A stretch of 64,000 nucleotides of DNA from Zanthoxylum bungeanum (taxonomy: Eukaryota > Streptophyta > Magnoliopsida > Sapindales > Rutaceae): positions 124,001 through 188,000 of the forward strand of contig SKCR01036105.1 of the NCBI GenBank assembly GCA_019454045.1, written 5' to 3'. Position numbers and translations under genes: made by a program. Numbering within the stretch: the stretch's first letter is position 1; each line of letters begins with the position of its first letter. Positions 1 to 11,339 of the stretch are shown here, in pieces. The notes beneath the pieces are model-generated. The model did no database searches. It was not told where the DNA came from and worked only from the letters and a program-made list of their open reading frames with translations.

Positions 1-58
1 ACAGAAAACATGCGTTCGTGTGGCGTTCTGAAACGCGTTCGAACGGGGATCAGCAGTG
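1..58. repeat. edge of CG-rich palindromic array
   Basis: Contains GCGTTCGTGTGGCGTTC and AACGCGTTCGAACG, the same words as the array at 5955-6250, so it may be the other LTR of the copia element at 2782-6960, cut by the window edge. Confidence 0.45.
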
Positions 59-119
59 ACCTCCAAATGCAGTAAACAACACGACACATGGATGGATGAA
101 TATATGACATCTAGTAAAC

Positions 120-900
120 AATAACGGATTAAGGGGCGAGGCAAATCATTGTAGCAAAGGTAGCTTTCAAGCATTTTCACCCCTCAAAGTGGAGGACCTT
201 TAATCTCACTTGATAAGCCCATGCGCAATGCAATATGATGCATGAATTTTCAAAAAGACGTTATGAAGCGAATAACTAAATAAAAGAGGCGCGGCAAAGT
301 ACTACCGTAAAGGTGGCCTTTTAGGCTCTTTGTCCCTCAAAGAGAGGACCTTTAGACCAACATACTAAGCCCATGCGCAATGTGATATGATGCATGGTCA
401 TGCAAGAAGACGTCATACTAAACAACAAAATAAAGGGGCGCGGCGAAGTACTGCCGTAAAGGTGGCATTTTGGGGCTCTTTGTCTCTCAAAGAGAGGACC
501 TTTAGACCAACATACTAAGCCTATGCACGTCACATCACAATACATGAAATAAAGACAATAAAAGTGTAGGACTTCGTATGCCCGATTGAACGTACATTCA
601 ACCCAAACACACTTCGTCCGGCGCAGCGCGAAGCAGTGTCACAAAGGTGGCCTTTTAGGCTCTTCGTCTCTCAAATAGAGGACCTTTGGACTAACTTACT
701 AAGCCCATGCGCTCGATCGCATCATACATACAAAAATAAAGACAATCATATCAAACTTAATATGTCCGATTGAACGTGTCTCGCATTCAACCGAACACAC
801 ATCAATCGACGGGGCAAAGCCTCGTGGTAAAGGGCTTTAACCCTTCCCCATAGGGGATCTTTCATTCCACTTACTAAGCCCATGCGCTCGATCGCATCAT
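120..900. repeat. five degenerate repeats of about 150-185 bp
   Basis: The word AAGCCCATGCGC (or a one- or two-base variant) recurs at about 217, 366, 517, 701 and 876. Each is preceded by GAGGACCTTT-like sequence and by GTAAAGGTGGC-like sequence. Units differ in length (149, 151, 184, 175). Sequence at 63940-64000 is related. The family is not one I recognise; probably leader or LTR sequence of a retroelement. Confidence 0.6.
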
Positions 901-2780
901 AACATAAATAAATAACATGCAGAAATTAAAAGACGGAATAATAAAGTGCGAATAATCAAAATAACATAAAGCGCAAGTATGCGCCATTTACTCAAGTGGT
1001 ACGTGGAGTTGTATCCCAAGTACAGACCGCACTACCGTCCATTCGGAATCGGCTACGGAATTTACGTCTGGGTTTCCATCCTATATACCACGAGAGACAA
1101 CGTATTTTCCGTTTTAATCAATGGCCACAACACACAATATTTCATAATACATGCATATTTATACTCAAGGGCCACAACATGCATTTGCACATAACAATCA
1201 TGAGAACAATACTTCAATAAATAATGAAAATAAAACAGAAAACGAATGTGGAAAATACCCTCAGGTCTAACCTTTTATGTCGACTTTCGAACTCGCGTTT
1301 CACGGCCGTCGGAAGGGCTATCACACCGCAACTTTTCTGGTTCACTGGTTTACGTTTTACCTTGCTGTTTCGCTGCTCAAGCTACTGTTTTGACCTCCAT
1401 TTTGCTGCTGTTTCCTCGCGGTTTCTGCTTACTGTTTCAGGTCTCGTTTGTTCACTGTTTTGGCGATTTTTGGAGACTAGGGGCTGCTGTTTTGGAAGGG
1501 TTCCAGGGGCAGTGTGAGGTTGAGTTTGAAGCAATGGGGACGTGTGGGAGAGTCGGCTATTTATGGGCTGATTTGTGCGTGATTTTAAGAGGATTTTAGG
1601 GCTGTTTCAGGGCAGATGGCGTGATGGGCAAAGGCTTACGTGAAGGGCTGAGTGCGTGGCTATTATGAGTGGAGCTGCTTATAATTTTGTGTTTGTTTGA
1701 AGAGTCAGAGGGCTGGTGAGGGGCGTGTAAGGTTATGGTGCGTGAGAGAGAGCTATGAATGTGCTGTGTCAGTGAGGAGCTATGCTACGTGGGGGGGTTA
1801 GGTGGCTGTTACGGGTTGTTGAAGGCTGAGTGGGGCGTGAGGAACTTGGCTGTTGGCGAGCTATTAGGGCTTGGTCATTGTTGTTGTGGCCGTCTGAGGG
1901 TTACGTGATGAGGGGTTTCTGTGTAAGGGTGTGTTACGTAAAGTTGAGGGTTTGAGTGAGGGGCTGCTACGAAGTTGAGAGTGTGTGGCTATAAGAGAGG
2001 CTGATCGCCGAGAGTTATGAGAAGTGCTGGGCGTGTGTGTGACGGTTTGGGGTTGTTTAGGTTTAGTTTTTTTTTTAGGGAGAGTGGTGCCGTGAATCCG
2101 AGAGATCCCAAGTGTTGCAATTTGTTGTTTTGTTTATATAGTTTATCAAATTAGGGTTTGCATGCATGGATTTTATTTTAGGAAAGAAATCAATTAATAG
2201 GTGTATTGGTATTTGATTTTAATTATTTAGGCAAGGATATTGTATTTTTGGTGGGTAATTTCATTAAATTGGTGATTAATTATTTAAATTAGGAATGATT
2301 TTATTTTGATTGATTTTAATTGGAAGTGAATTATTTAATTTTGGTATTTGATTTTTGATTTTATTTGATTTAATTTTAATTGCAATTAATTTTAATTTAT
2401 TAATTATTGGTTTGTAATTTAGATTTAACATTTAATTCAATTAATTGATTATTTAATTTCAATTTAGTTTATATTTGTGAGTTAATTAATTTTAATTTGT
2501 GAATTTATTTAATTAAGATTTTATTTTAATTAGTTTGTGAATTTAATTTAAAATTTGTGACATATATTAATTATTTCTTTGGATGTGATTTAATGGGCTT
2601 GGGCTAAGGTTAAGTTTTAAAACGGAGGTCCAACAGCGAACCCGAAACTAAACACGTGAACTAAATCCAACAAAACGTCAATTATTGACTCTTCCCTTCC
2701 GACATCTGTTTCCCGCGATCCGCAACCTTAAAAAAGATAGTGCCTCCAAATGAGGCTCATCATCGGGTTTCACATGCAAA
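901..2780. other. no gene; LTR-like or leader-like sequence
   Basis: 1224-2090 is G/T-rich on the plus strand with no convincing reading frame beyond about 117 codons and no domain. 2100-2640 is very AT-rich (TTTAATT words). The stretch replaces the missing downstream half of the copia reverse transcriptase, so it is probably an inserted or joined retroelement piece. Confidence 0.4.
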
Positions 2781-2781
2781 A

Positions 2782-3473
2782 ATGCAATGCCTACAATGTG
2801 TCAAAGTAATCAAGGCCTTCTTTTTGTTTATAACCTTTTATGACAAGCTTGCCTTGTACTTATCTATTGATCTATTCGGTTTCATCTTCCGTTTGAATAT
2901 CCATTTGTAGCCCATTGGCTTACAACCTGGAGGAAGATCAACCAACTCCCAAGTATGGTTCTGTAGGATTGAATCAATCTCACTGTTAATAGCCTCTTTC
3001 CACAAAGGTGCCTCAGTCGATGAAATTGCTTCCTTATAGCTTTGAGGCTCATTTTCTAACAAGAATGTCAGAAAATCGGGTCCAAATGACTTAGACGTTA
3101 TAACTCTATTGCTACGTCTAGGTTCATTTGCCTCAACATTTCCATGTTGATCCGACTCTTGGTCAACCTGATCACTGTCCTTGACAGTATCAATAGATCT
3201 TTTGAGAGACTCTCTTCTTTGTCTTTCCTTACAAGGAAATGTCTCTTCAAAAAATGTTGCATTCCTTGACTCAATCATCACATTAGGATTGATGTCAGGA
3301 ATCTCATACTTGTGTACCAAGAATCGATATGCACAACTGCTGCGAGCATATCCAATGAATATACAATCAACAGTTTTGAGTCTTATTCTAACCTTCTTAG
3401 GTTTATGAACCATTACTTTGGCAAGACACCCCCACACTTTTAGGTATTTGTTGGAAGTACGTGACCTTTCCAC
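2782..3473 (-). pseudogene. Ty1/copia integrase C-terminus and start of reverse transcriptase, truncated
   Basis: A 211-codon open stretch holds the linker EPRRSNRVITSKSFG and the reverse-transcriptase start EAINSEIDSILQNHTWELV, then GYKWIFKRKMKPN. A frameshift at about 2843 moves it to GYKQKEGLDYFDT, where similarity stops at about 2782. The palm, catalytic YVDD and RNase H are missing, so the element is cut off here. Confidence 0.85.
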
Positions 3474-4080
3474 AACTCATATGGTGTCTTGTCCAATCTT
3501 CTGTGAGGAAGCTTGTTTAGAACGTAGTTCGCGGAAAGCAAAGCTTCCCTCCACAAGTTTTGGGGTAAACCAGAACTTGTCAACATGGCGTTCATCATTT
3601 CCTTCAACGTTCAGTTTTTACGCTCAGCAATCCCATTTTGTTGAGGAGAATAAGAAGCAGTGGTTTCGTGAATAATTATGTGCACAGAACAATACTCACC
3701 GAATGGTGAAACATATTCACCACCTCTATCACTAATGATTCTTTTGATTTTCTTGCCAAGTTGATTTTCAACTTCGTTCTTATAGTGTATAAAGCTCTCA
3801 ATAGCTTCATATTTGCTCCTCAGAAAATACACATAACAGAATCTTGTGCTATCATCAATAAAAGTGACAAGTACTTTTTACCGCCTCTTGTTTGCACAAT
3901 ATTCATATCACACACATCAGTGTGTATAAGTTCCAAGGGTTCAGAACTTCATTCTATGGAATGAAATGATGTTCTATGCATTTTTTCTTCAACACATGCC
4001 TCACACTTATGTTGGCTATCAATTGCAAATTTAGGTATAAGGTCCATGTTAATTAATTTACGCATTGTATCATAATTAAC
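3290..4080 (-). pseudogene. Ty1/copia integrase remnant
   Basis: Visible in order: the GAG-pre-integrase tail CEACVEEKMHRTSFHS, the first catalytic Asp in LELIHTDVC, then TFIDDSTRFCYVYFLRSKYEA after a frameshift. ISDRGGEYVS (second catalytic Asp) and QQNGIAERKN (catalytic Glu) follow at 3620-3750. The C-terminal part LKVWGCLAKVMVHKPK is at 3400-3440. At least two frame changes break it. Confidence 0.85.
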
Positions 4081-4295
4081 ATGTTCTAACCTCTCATGCT
4101 ATACATTTTGTGACTCAATAATATAAGCGAAAATTGTAGCTTTATTATTAGCATTGTGTCGATGAATTTGAAAAGGCCCTCATTGAGGTATTCTTTTCCT
4201 ACATAGATATCATTTTTGGTTAATACAAACTTGTCAGAAACAAATACAAACCCGAAACCAAGTTCTTCCGAATATCTGGAACATGCAAACATTCT

Positions 4296-4493
4296 TCAAT
4301 ATATCATCTTCAGAACCATTGTGCATTGTCCAACCACTATAAGGGTAGACGAATTTCCCATAGTCAGATGATCACCACTATCGACCTTCTGATACGAGGA
4401 AAACATCTTGCTATCAGCACATATATGACGAGTAGCCCCAGTGTCTACCCACCATTCTCTCGGATTCCCAACCAAGTTGGCTTCAGTTACCAC
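4296..4493 (-). pseudogene. Ty1/copia aspartic protease remnant
   Basis: WWVDTGATRHICADSKMF is the copia protease active-site region, with the catalytic Asp in DTGA. It overlaps the end of gag in another frame. The segment ends soon after GNSST, with stops before the integrase region. Confidence 0.85.
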
Positions 4494-5338
4494 TGCTGAG
4501 ATTCATTTCTGTAATCTCATCAATTAACTGCTGATCTTCAGCGACATGGGCCTCATTTTTCTTGCCTTTATCCTGAGATTTCTTATTTTTGCAGTCTTCT
4601 GCCATGTGACCGATTGTCCCGCAGTGGTAGCACTTCCTCTTGAACTTCTTGTTCGCTTGGGAAGAACCAGCTCCACTGTTCTTTCTCTTTGTGCTACCCT
4701 TTACACCCTCAACGATGTTGGCCTTAGACTCCATAGTATTGGAGCTGGCCTTCTCGAATATCATGTTGTTCTCTTTGATCCTTAATCAAACTCCAAGGTC
4801 TTCAAGGCTCATCTGCTTCTTTTGTGTTTCAGATAGCTCCTGAATTCCTTCCATCATGGAGGCAACTTTTCAATTATGGTGGCAACTTGAAACGTCTTAC
4901 AGAGTTTCATATCTTCATCCAGTATTTCAGGAATGATCAACTGCAGTTCACCCAACTGAGACATCACCGTCCTTGAATCTACCCACGACAATATTTCTTT
5001 TATCCGCCATCCTCGGTTTTGTATTTCTTCTCGAGAGATTCTCAGAGAATCTTCGCAGAAGTAATGCCTTGGTACACATTATACATGGTATTGTCAAGAC
5101 CACCCAAAAGGTAGTTCTTGCATAGGAAGTTTCCAGATGACCATGTCTCTTCTCGCAGTTCCTTGCCTGCCTTTGATTCACCCTCCACAGGACCTGGAGG
5201 ATCTTTGAGGTACTTAGCCAACTGCAGAGTTGTCAGGTAGAATTATATTTTGCTCTGCCACTGTTTAAAGTTTGCCCCACCAAACTTTTCCGGTTTTTCT
5301 CAATGAGAGACTGGTACTGTGATGTTTCTGCTAGCCAT
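4483..5338 (-). pseudogene. Ty1/copia gag remnant
   Basis: Reading from the ATG at 5338, the protein has the copia gag start (ASRNITVPVSH, then EKPEKFGGANFKQWQ after a stop). Further on are LAKYLKDPP and, at 4624-4660, the CCHC zinc knuckle CYHCGTIGHMAEDC. Several stops and at least one frameshift break it. It lies directly upstream of protease on the same strand, as in intact copia elements. Confidence 0.85.
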
Positions 5339-5429
5339 ATGTAACTGGAAAAACCAACAGGGTCAATAAGTCTACTAAAGACAAATTGTACAACGATCAA
5401 CAAATGATCTTGTTCAAATGATATACCAA

Positions 5430-6960
5430 GTTTCCACTTGTTGTTCTATTGGACAGTAGTACCAATAAACACAAGTCCTTGAATTCCAACTAAGATTTCT
5501 AATGGAAAGTAGATAAGGAATATTCCCAGAGGACGAGGGGGGTCCGGAGTAACCACTTAAGTCCCTGACCACTTAGGCTCTTATCGCTTTTTTTTTACAG
5601 AATATCCTTAAACACTTCCTCAACAGAATCTCTTAGCAATTCAAACTTTAGTATTTCACTTTCAATTTCACAATACAAGATTCGATATGTGTAGATATAT
5701 GTGTATGTGTCAATCAAGATTGGATGAAATTACTTGTGTAAAATTACACTTTAAATTCTCAACCAAGTATGCAACACACAATTAATATTCAACTTTATCA
5801 CTATGTGTATGCTTGTGATAATTGAACACTCTAATAATAACTTAAATCTATACTACCAAGATTATTGTAATTCAGTATATGATTTACTAAGTTAATATTA
5901 TGAATACTTAAATTAAACTAAGCCTTTTCAGTTTATAAACTATTTCAGGACTAATTCGTTAGTGTCGCGTTCGTATCTACGTTCGTACGAGACTGTCCAG
6001 TGTGTGTACGTTCGTGTTGCGTTCGAGAACGCGTTCAAACAAAGTGTTCCAGAGAGTTCACGTTCCTATAGCGTTCGAGAACGCGTTCAAATTGAATAAT
6101 TCCAGAGAGTTTCCGTTCGAGTTGCGTTTAGGACGCGTTCGAACGAACTAAGTCAGAAGGTCTGCGTTCGATTTGCGTTTGAATACGCGTTCGAACGTTC
6201 TTACGAAATTTCAAATTTTTGCCTTCGCGTTCGTCGGGCGTTCGAACGCCCTACGTATTTTTCATGCACATACTGTATTTTTCCAAAAAAAAATCTGATC
6301 TAAGCATGCGAATTACTATCTAACAATACTAATTTGATAAGTTCTTAAGATTGTTGGACGTATAGTGTCATTAAATATAAAACAAACATGATTTAACACT
6401 CAAATTCAGAAAACAAATTTCAGATATACTTTTACATGCATGAACCCTAAAACCCTAAAACTTTGAGAATAAAGAAAAACCTGAATTCGTGATGAAACTT
6501 TTGATCCGAGTCGAGATTAATCTCTGTCCTTAAGAACTTATCAGCCCCGTCTCGGTGCTCTACGGGTTTTGTGGCTAATGTTCTCCAAGAATAACTCGGA
6601 TTCCTCTTGTTCAAGGGGCACTCCTTAACAAGATCTCGAACTAGGAATTGGAGGAACTCTCTCTCTGACTCAAAAATGAAATTATGAGACTCAAGACTTG
6701 TTTTCTGTTCTGGATCATTAGAATGAACCTCCAAAGCCCTTTAAATAGACATGGAAGGGTGCCTTAAGGGCACCCTTTGGTTTGGGGTGTAACCCTCCTA
6801 AGGGTTATACCCATTCCATGTACTATTTGGAGCACAATGAGTGTTCTTCTCAATGGGAGGACATGTCTCATTAGGGTACCATCCAAATGACATGTCACTC
6901 CTCCATCCAAACACAAAAATTTAGAGAATTTCCTGCAGATTTCGCGTGTTATTAATATCA
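5430..6960 (-). mobile_element. presumed 5' LTR of the 2782-5338 copia element
   Basis: Upstream of gag on the minus strand. A TATA-like TCTATTTAAAGGG is at about 6738-6750 and a CG-rich array at 5955-6250. CTTGGTATATC near 5420-5431 could be a decayed Met-i primer site (normally TGGTATCAGAGC). The outer end is put at TGATATTAAT (6960), by inference. No second LTR is complete in the window. Confidence 0.45.
5955..6250. repeat. CG-rich tandem array with GCGTTC/GAACGC palindromes
   Basis: Four to five diverged units of about 50-60 bp. The core is GCGTTCGAGAACGCGTTC or a variant, at about 6011, 6070, 6124 and 6175. Each core is an inverted repeat (GCGTTC, two bases, GAACGC). The array sits in the presumed copia LTR. 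Confidence 0.7.
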
Positions 6961-7210
6961 ATTTCCGTTTCCTTTTCTAATTACTTCAAATTTCTTTAAT
7001 TGTTTATTCTTATTGGATTTATTTATGTGTTTTCATTTTCTTTTAGGGTTTAGTATTAGATTTATTTACCTTTTTTTTTTATGTTATCTCGAGATCCCAT
7101 AACTTATTGTAATTGCTTAAATTAAACCTAAATTTGCAGGAAAAGTTTTTGGTAAGTTCAGTTGCTCGCAAATTGCTACTCAACTACATAACACGACCAC
7201 GTATGTACTT
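6961..7210. other. AT-rich spacer, possible further dymeclin-like piece
   Basis: 7151-7200 can be read as SVARKLLLNYITRPRM, in a different frame from the dymeclin-like stretch that follows. The rest shows nothing recognisable. Confidence 0.25.
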
Positions 7211-7381
7211 GACCTGCAACAACGTGTGTGCTATTACTGTTTAATTATTTGGTCAATTCAAGTGGTGAAGGCTTTAAGAATCCATTGGCTGACCGTAGCC
7301 TCCTTGTTATGCTTGTTCTCATTCATTATCATAAATGTGTTGAGAGAGTGACGAGTCTCCAACAGATAGAAGAAGCTGGTT
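7211..7381 (+). pseudogene. dymeclin-like gene fragment
   Basis: The plus-strand frame reads LLLFNYLVNSSGEGF, then KNPLADRSLLVMLVLIHYHKC, and stops soon after (EEAG stop). This matches my memory of plant dymeclin, a Golgi-associated protein, around its FNYLV..GEG..NPLA..SL..LLILIHY segment. Only about 55 codons are present, no other exon is near, and the following sequence is AT-rich, so this is a captured or decayed piece. The family call rests on recalled similarity, not a search. Confidence 0.5.
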
Positions 7382-7758
7382 AAACTTGAGCTAGTCTAAT
7401 TTAAAATATTTTTTCCTCCTCTTTGTTTATTTAGGAGATTCTTTCTAGTTATGTCATTCTTTGATTATTATGGTAATGTGTTTGGTGGCTGATAGTTTGA
7501 TGCTAAATATATTTGCAACATTTTTTTATTCAAGTATTATTAGTTTTTTCCATTTGGAAATATGATGAGTTTGATATATAGTGTAGATATATGATTTTTT
7601 TTTTTTATAATTAAAAGTAAGAAGATTTGTATACCGGCTGAAATATATGAGGTTTGTGTTCAATGTAAGAGTTTGTATAGAAATAGTGTGAATAGTAGCA
7701 CATCTAAAATATATGTGGAAGATGGAAAGATTATAAGTGTTTTCAAAACACTTGTATT

Positions 7759-8314
7759 TAGGGGTGAACATAATTTCGGGTCAAACCGCGAACCGCATCG
7801 AACCGTACCGCACCGAACCGAACCGCGCGGTTTGAAAAAATATTAAAAATGATTTTGAATCGCACCGAATCGAACCGCAAATTTCGGGTCGGTGTGCGGT
7901 TTTGACCCATGTCAAACCGCGAACCGCCCAAACCGCATATTTTGACTCGAACCGCGACCCGAACCGCCTAAACCGCCGACCCGCGTACAAATTAAATATT
8001 ATTTTATATTTTTCTTCTTCTTTAACTATGAAAATTAAGATATTAAATGATCATATAACAATATGTAATGAATAAATGAAAATAATGTACTTTTTTCTTC
8101 AATTATAATGTGAAAACACACAAAATTTTCTTAAAAAATTTATAATCCAAACCGCCGACCTGAACCGCCCAAACCGCTAAACCGCCAACCCGAACCGCTG
8201 CGGTTTTCCTTATCAAATTTGCGGTTTCGTTTTTTAATTTCCCAAACCGCCAACTCGCGCGGTTTGAAGTAAAAAACGAAAAAACCGCCCCGAACCACAC
8301 CGCGAACACCCCTA
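7759..8314. mobile_element. hAT-type non-autonomous element (ACCGAA family), copy 1
   Basis: 556 bp starting TAGGGGTGAACA and ending GAACACCCCTA, with a perfect 8-bp target duplication CTTGTATT at 7751-7758 and 8315-8322. Subterminal blocks are dense in AACCGC/CGAACCG repeats on both sides of an AT-rich core. The 8-bp duplication and TAGGG-type ends are hAT hallmarks. No transposase coding sequence. Confidence 0.9.
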
Positions 8315-8379
8315 CTTGTATTAAATTGGAAAGAGCAGGGCGGGCTTGGGCTTGGACTTGATGGATTGTTAGTTTGGTA

Positions 8380-8940
8380 TGAGTTGTTAGCTTGGTATGA
8401 GATTTAATTAATATATTTGATAAATATTTAAGTAAGTCAAAGAGAAAGGTTGTATTGGGCTTATGGGGATTAATTAAATACCTTGCTACTTGGAAAACGT
8501 TTTTTTAATAAAAGTTTTGATTTTGATTCAAAGGTTGTGTCTGATCAACACAACCTTTCTGAAATAACTGAAAAACGTTTGCACTTATCTTCAACATCTT
8601 TACATCTTTTGTATATATAAATACAAAACAGTTTGCAGAGAATATTACACAGAATCTGAAATTCATAAAATTCTCTACATACAAACTTGTTGATCCTTCA
8701 AAGCAAACACCAAGTAAATTCGCAAGGGATCGGATTTTCAGTGCAGAATCTTCGATCATCAGATTGTTGAATCCTAGTGGCAGACATCCGAAGAACTACA
8801 AGCACAAGAGTAGGGGCGAATTTCTGCTATAGGACTTAGCCTTCAGTGCTAGCCTCAATCTACAAAGTCAGTTTGTTGTTTTTGTTCTTTTCGATTACTT
8901 ACATTAGGCAAATCATGTTTTAGAAATACTTGCTGCAAGT
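8380..8940 (+). mobile_element. LTR-like fragment, plus orientation
   Basis: TATATATAAATAC at about 8613-8625 looks like a TATA box. It is followed by sequence typical of a copia R-U5 region (GGCAGACATCCGAAG, then CACAAGAGTAGGGGCG). No partner LTR or internal region is nearby. Boundaries are approximate. Confidence 0.4.
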
Positions 8941-9469
8941 TTCTATTTTTTATTCATTTATATGCATTATATTTTTTGATGGGTGCGTTCATGAGTTCTT
9001 TTGAATATATAATAATTCCCACTAAATCATTTTTTTGCTTGTGAATTTAACAATAAAATATCAAGATGAAATGCAAATGGAGCAGCTACCTAAGATTCAT
9101 TATTTAGTTCTATCATTTACTTTAAATTGACTACATTTTTTTGTTGAATTAACGGTTTCATGTGGTAAGATTTAATGAATTATCGGTTTGTTGTTTAACT
9201 TTCTTAGATTAGTGGTTTGTTTGTAATAATTATTACTTTAATATTTAGATTAATGGTGTTTGATGTATAAAATATTACTTTAATATTTATGTTAATTTTA
9301 AGTTTCTTTAATAATTTTTTAATTGTGTATTATTGATTAAAATGATTTATATTGATATTAAATCTTATAAAAATAATTATTAAATATTATAGCAAAACAT
9401 AATTATCAGATTTTCTACCAAATATATAATTTCACTCAAATTTAAAATTTAAAAATTTAAATTCAAATT
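8941..9469. other. AT-rich spacer without recognisable feature
   Basis: Long A/T words only; nothing supportable was seen on either strand. Confidence 0.5.
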
Positions 9470-9725
9470 TGTGCGAATTATGACACTAATTTGTCATAAT
9501 TTAATGACATATTAGTGTCATAAATTTAATTTTTAATAACATATATATGTCATAAAATCATAGATTTATGATATTTTTACGTCATAAATTTATGATATTT
9601 ATGTGACCGTTAAAAACCATCATAAATTTATGACACATAAAAATCCATAATAAAAACATGACACGGTAATTTATGACAATTTTAAAACCGTCATAAAAAT
9701 GTGTTTATCTAGTAATAATAAATTC
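9470..9725. mobile_element. CACTA (En/Spm)-like subterminal repeats and end
   Basis: Repeated TGTCATAA / TTATGACA / CATAAATTTATGA words in both orientations fill the stretch. The right end read on the minus strand is TTACTAGATAAACACA followed by TTTTTATGACGGTTTT, resembling a mutated CACTA terminus. The other end and the transposase are not seen. Confidence 0.5.
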
Positions 9726-9727
9726 TA

Positions 9728-10033
9728 AATCAATTTGATTTTGTCTTGGAATCTCAAGAAGATGTATCCAACAACCCAGAATTAGTGAAAAAATTGGTTA
9801 CAGTGCTACAAGATGGTGAAGATTTTGATTGTCCAATTTGTATCTCACCACCAACTGATATCATAATTACATATTGTGTTCACATATTTTACCGACCCAA
9901 CATCCTAAAAACAACACAACACTGTAAATATTATATATTTATGTATAACCCGGTGATGAGTCTCTTACGGGAACACCTCCTGAAAATGGGGAAAATTGCA
10001 AGATGAGTACCAAGAAAGAAAGGAACTCTAGGT
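9728..10033 (+). pseudogene. RAD5/HLTF-like (SMARCA3-like) RING fragment
   Basis: Reads EDVSNNPELVKKLVTVLQDG, then EDFDCPICISPPTDIIIT. This is the entry to the RING finger of plant SWI2/SNF2 helicases of the RAD5/HLTF group. The RING is ruined: the expected CxHxFCxxC ligands appear as CVHIFYRPN and the second CPLC is lost. A frameshift then gives TPPENGENCKM, which resembles the following APPES linker. It ends at AG/GTAACATA, which could be an old exon edge. No helicase motif is in the window. Confidence 0.65.
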
Positions 10034-10424
10034 AACATAATTAAAAGCCAGCCATACATCTCTTATGTCTGACCTACATTCTCTCAAACCTGAATATTCG
10101 ATCAGACTCACCCTAAAAATCCTAAATCCGGCCGGACAAATCATAACTGTCATTGAATGTTCAAATTATCAGTTACCAGAGACACAATATCTGATTGTGG
10201 TCGGTCAGATATTAAATTCATATTTAACATTCGACCGGACATGTATTAAAGTGGTCAACGTAGTGCAAATTTAAAAGCCGAAATATCGATTTAGTGGCAG
10301 AAGATTTCCATAGAATAAGGGAGTTAAAGTAAGAAAGAGACGACTCATAAGGCACTCAGAGGTGAAAAATGGTAAGAGAAAGGCTTTTCTATTTTGAAAA
10401 CAATGCAAAAGCAAGGCTTATATA

Positions 10425-11338
10425 TATGAGTGTGCATTAATCGGTTTTAACCGATTAACCGAACCGTTCCGACCCATTTTTTTATTACGGTTCGGTTAAT
10501 TCGGTTAAATCGGTTATTACGGTTAAATTTTTTAACTTTTTCGGTTATTCGGTTCGGTTACGGTTATGAGATTCTTATAACCGAACCGACCGATTAACCG
10601 AAATTAAACCACATATATATATATATATATATATATATTAGAGCGTGCGAATCCTTTAATTTTTTAGAGTTAAGATAGTCTCCATGTAAACTCTCAATTG
10701 GTTGTAGTTATATTGATTTGATAATACTAACCAAAAATAAAATTGATAAAATTCAAATGACAAGCTGCATTAACAGCTTGGTTTTGACTATTTTTAATTT
10801 CTCTCAAGAATTTAAAGGTAAAAATACATAAAATTTCAAATGTGTAGATTTTGCATCGTGGTTGATTCGTGACCCTTAAAATTTCTAACATGGCAGGTTT
10901 GGAAGGAAATCTGAGGCTGTGGCAATCATCGAGGGTTTAAAAAATATTTCTCTCCCATGTAATTAAATATAGATATATTTAATCAAATGTTAGTTAGAAT
11001 CGGTATTTTTAGAATCGGATATGTGATCGAATTAGTGATCCAAAAAATTTAATGCGTTAGTGGTTCGACTGGTTGAAACGTTCCGAAAAAATCGGTAGAA
11101 CCGACCTACATCATATATAATTTTACTAATTAAAAATTATAAAAAAATATTAAATTTTAATTTATTGGATTGGTTAATAACCGAATTAACCATAACCGAC
11201 CGAAATATAATGGTTAATTGGTTAATGATTATGTGTCATAAATTGGTTAAATCGGTCACACTTTTATTTAACCGAAAATTTCGGTTACGGTTAAAAAATC
11301 AAGGATTAACCAACCGAACCGACCAATGCACACCCCTA
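10425..11338. mobile_element. hAT-type non-autonomous element (ACCGAA family), copy 2
   Basis: 914 bp. The left end TATGAGTGTGCATT and the right end (inverse TAGGGGTGTGCATT) form an inverted repeat with two mismatches. Perfect 8-bp duplication CTTATATA at 10417-10424 and 11339-11346. Subterminal CGGTTCGGTTA-type repeats and an (AT)n tract near 10614-10638 lie inside. Non-coding. Confidence 0.88.
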
Positions 11339-11339
11339 C

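Noticed and set aside
61..2755. CCTCCAAATG at 60-70 and 2745-2755 as a target duplication of an inserted element
   Set aside because: Ten bases is too long for an LTR-element duplication and the flanking ends show no TG...CA; probably chance.
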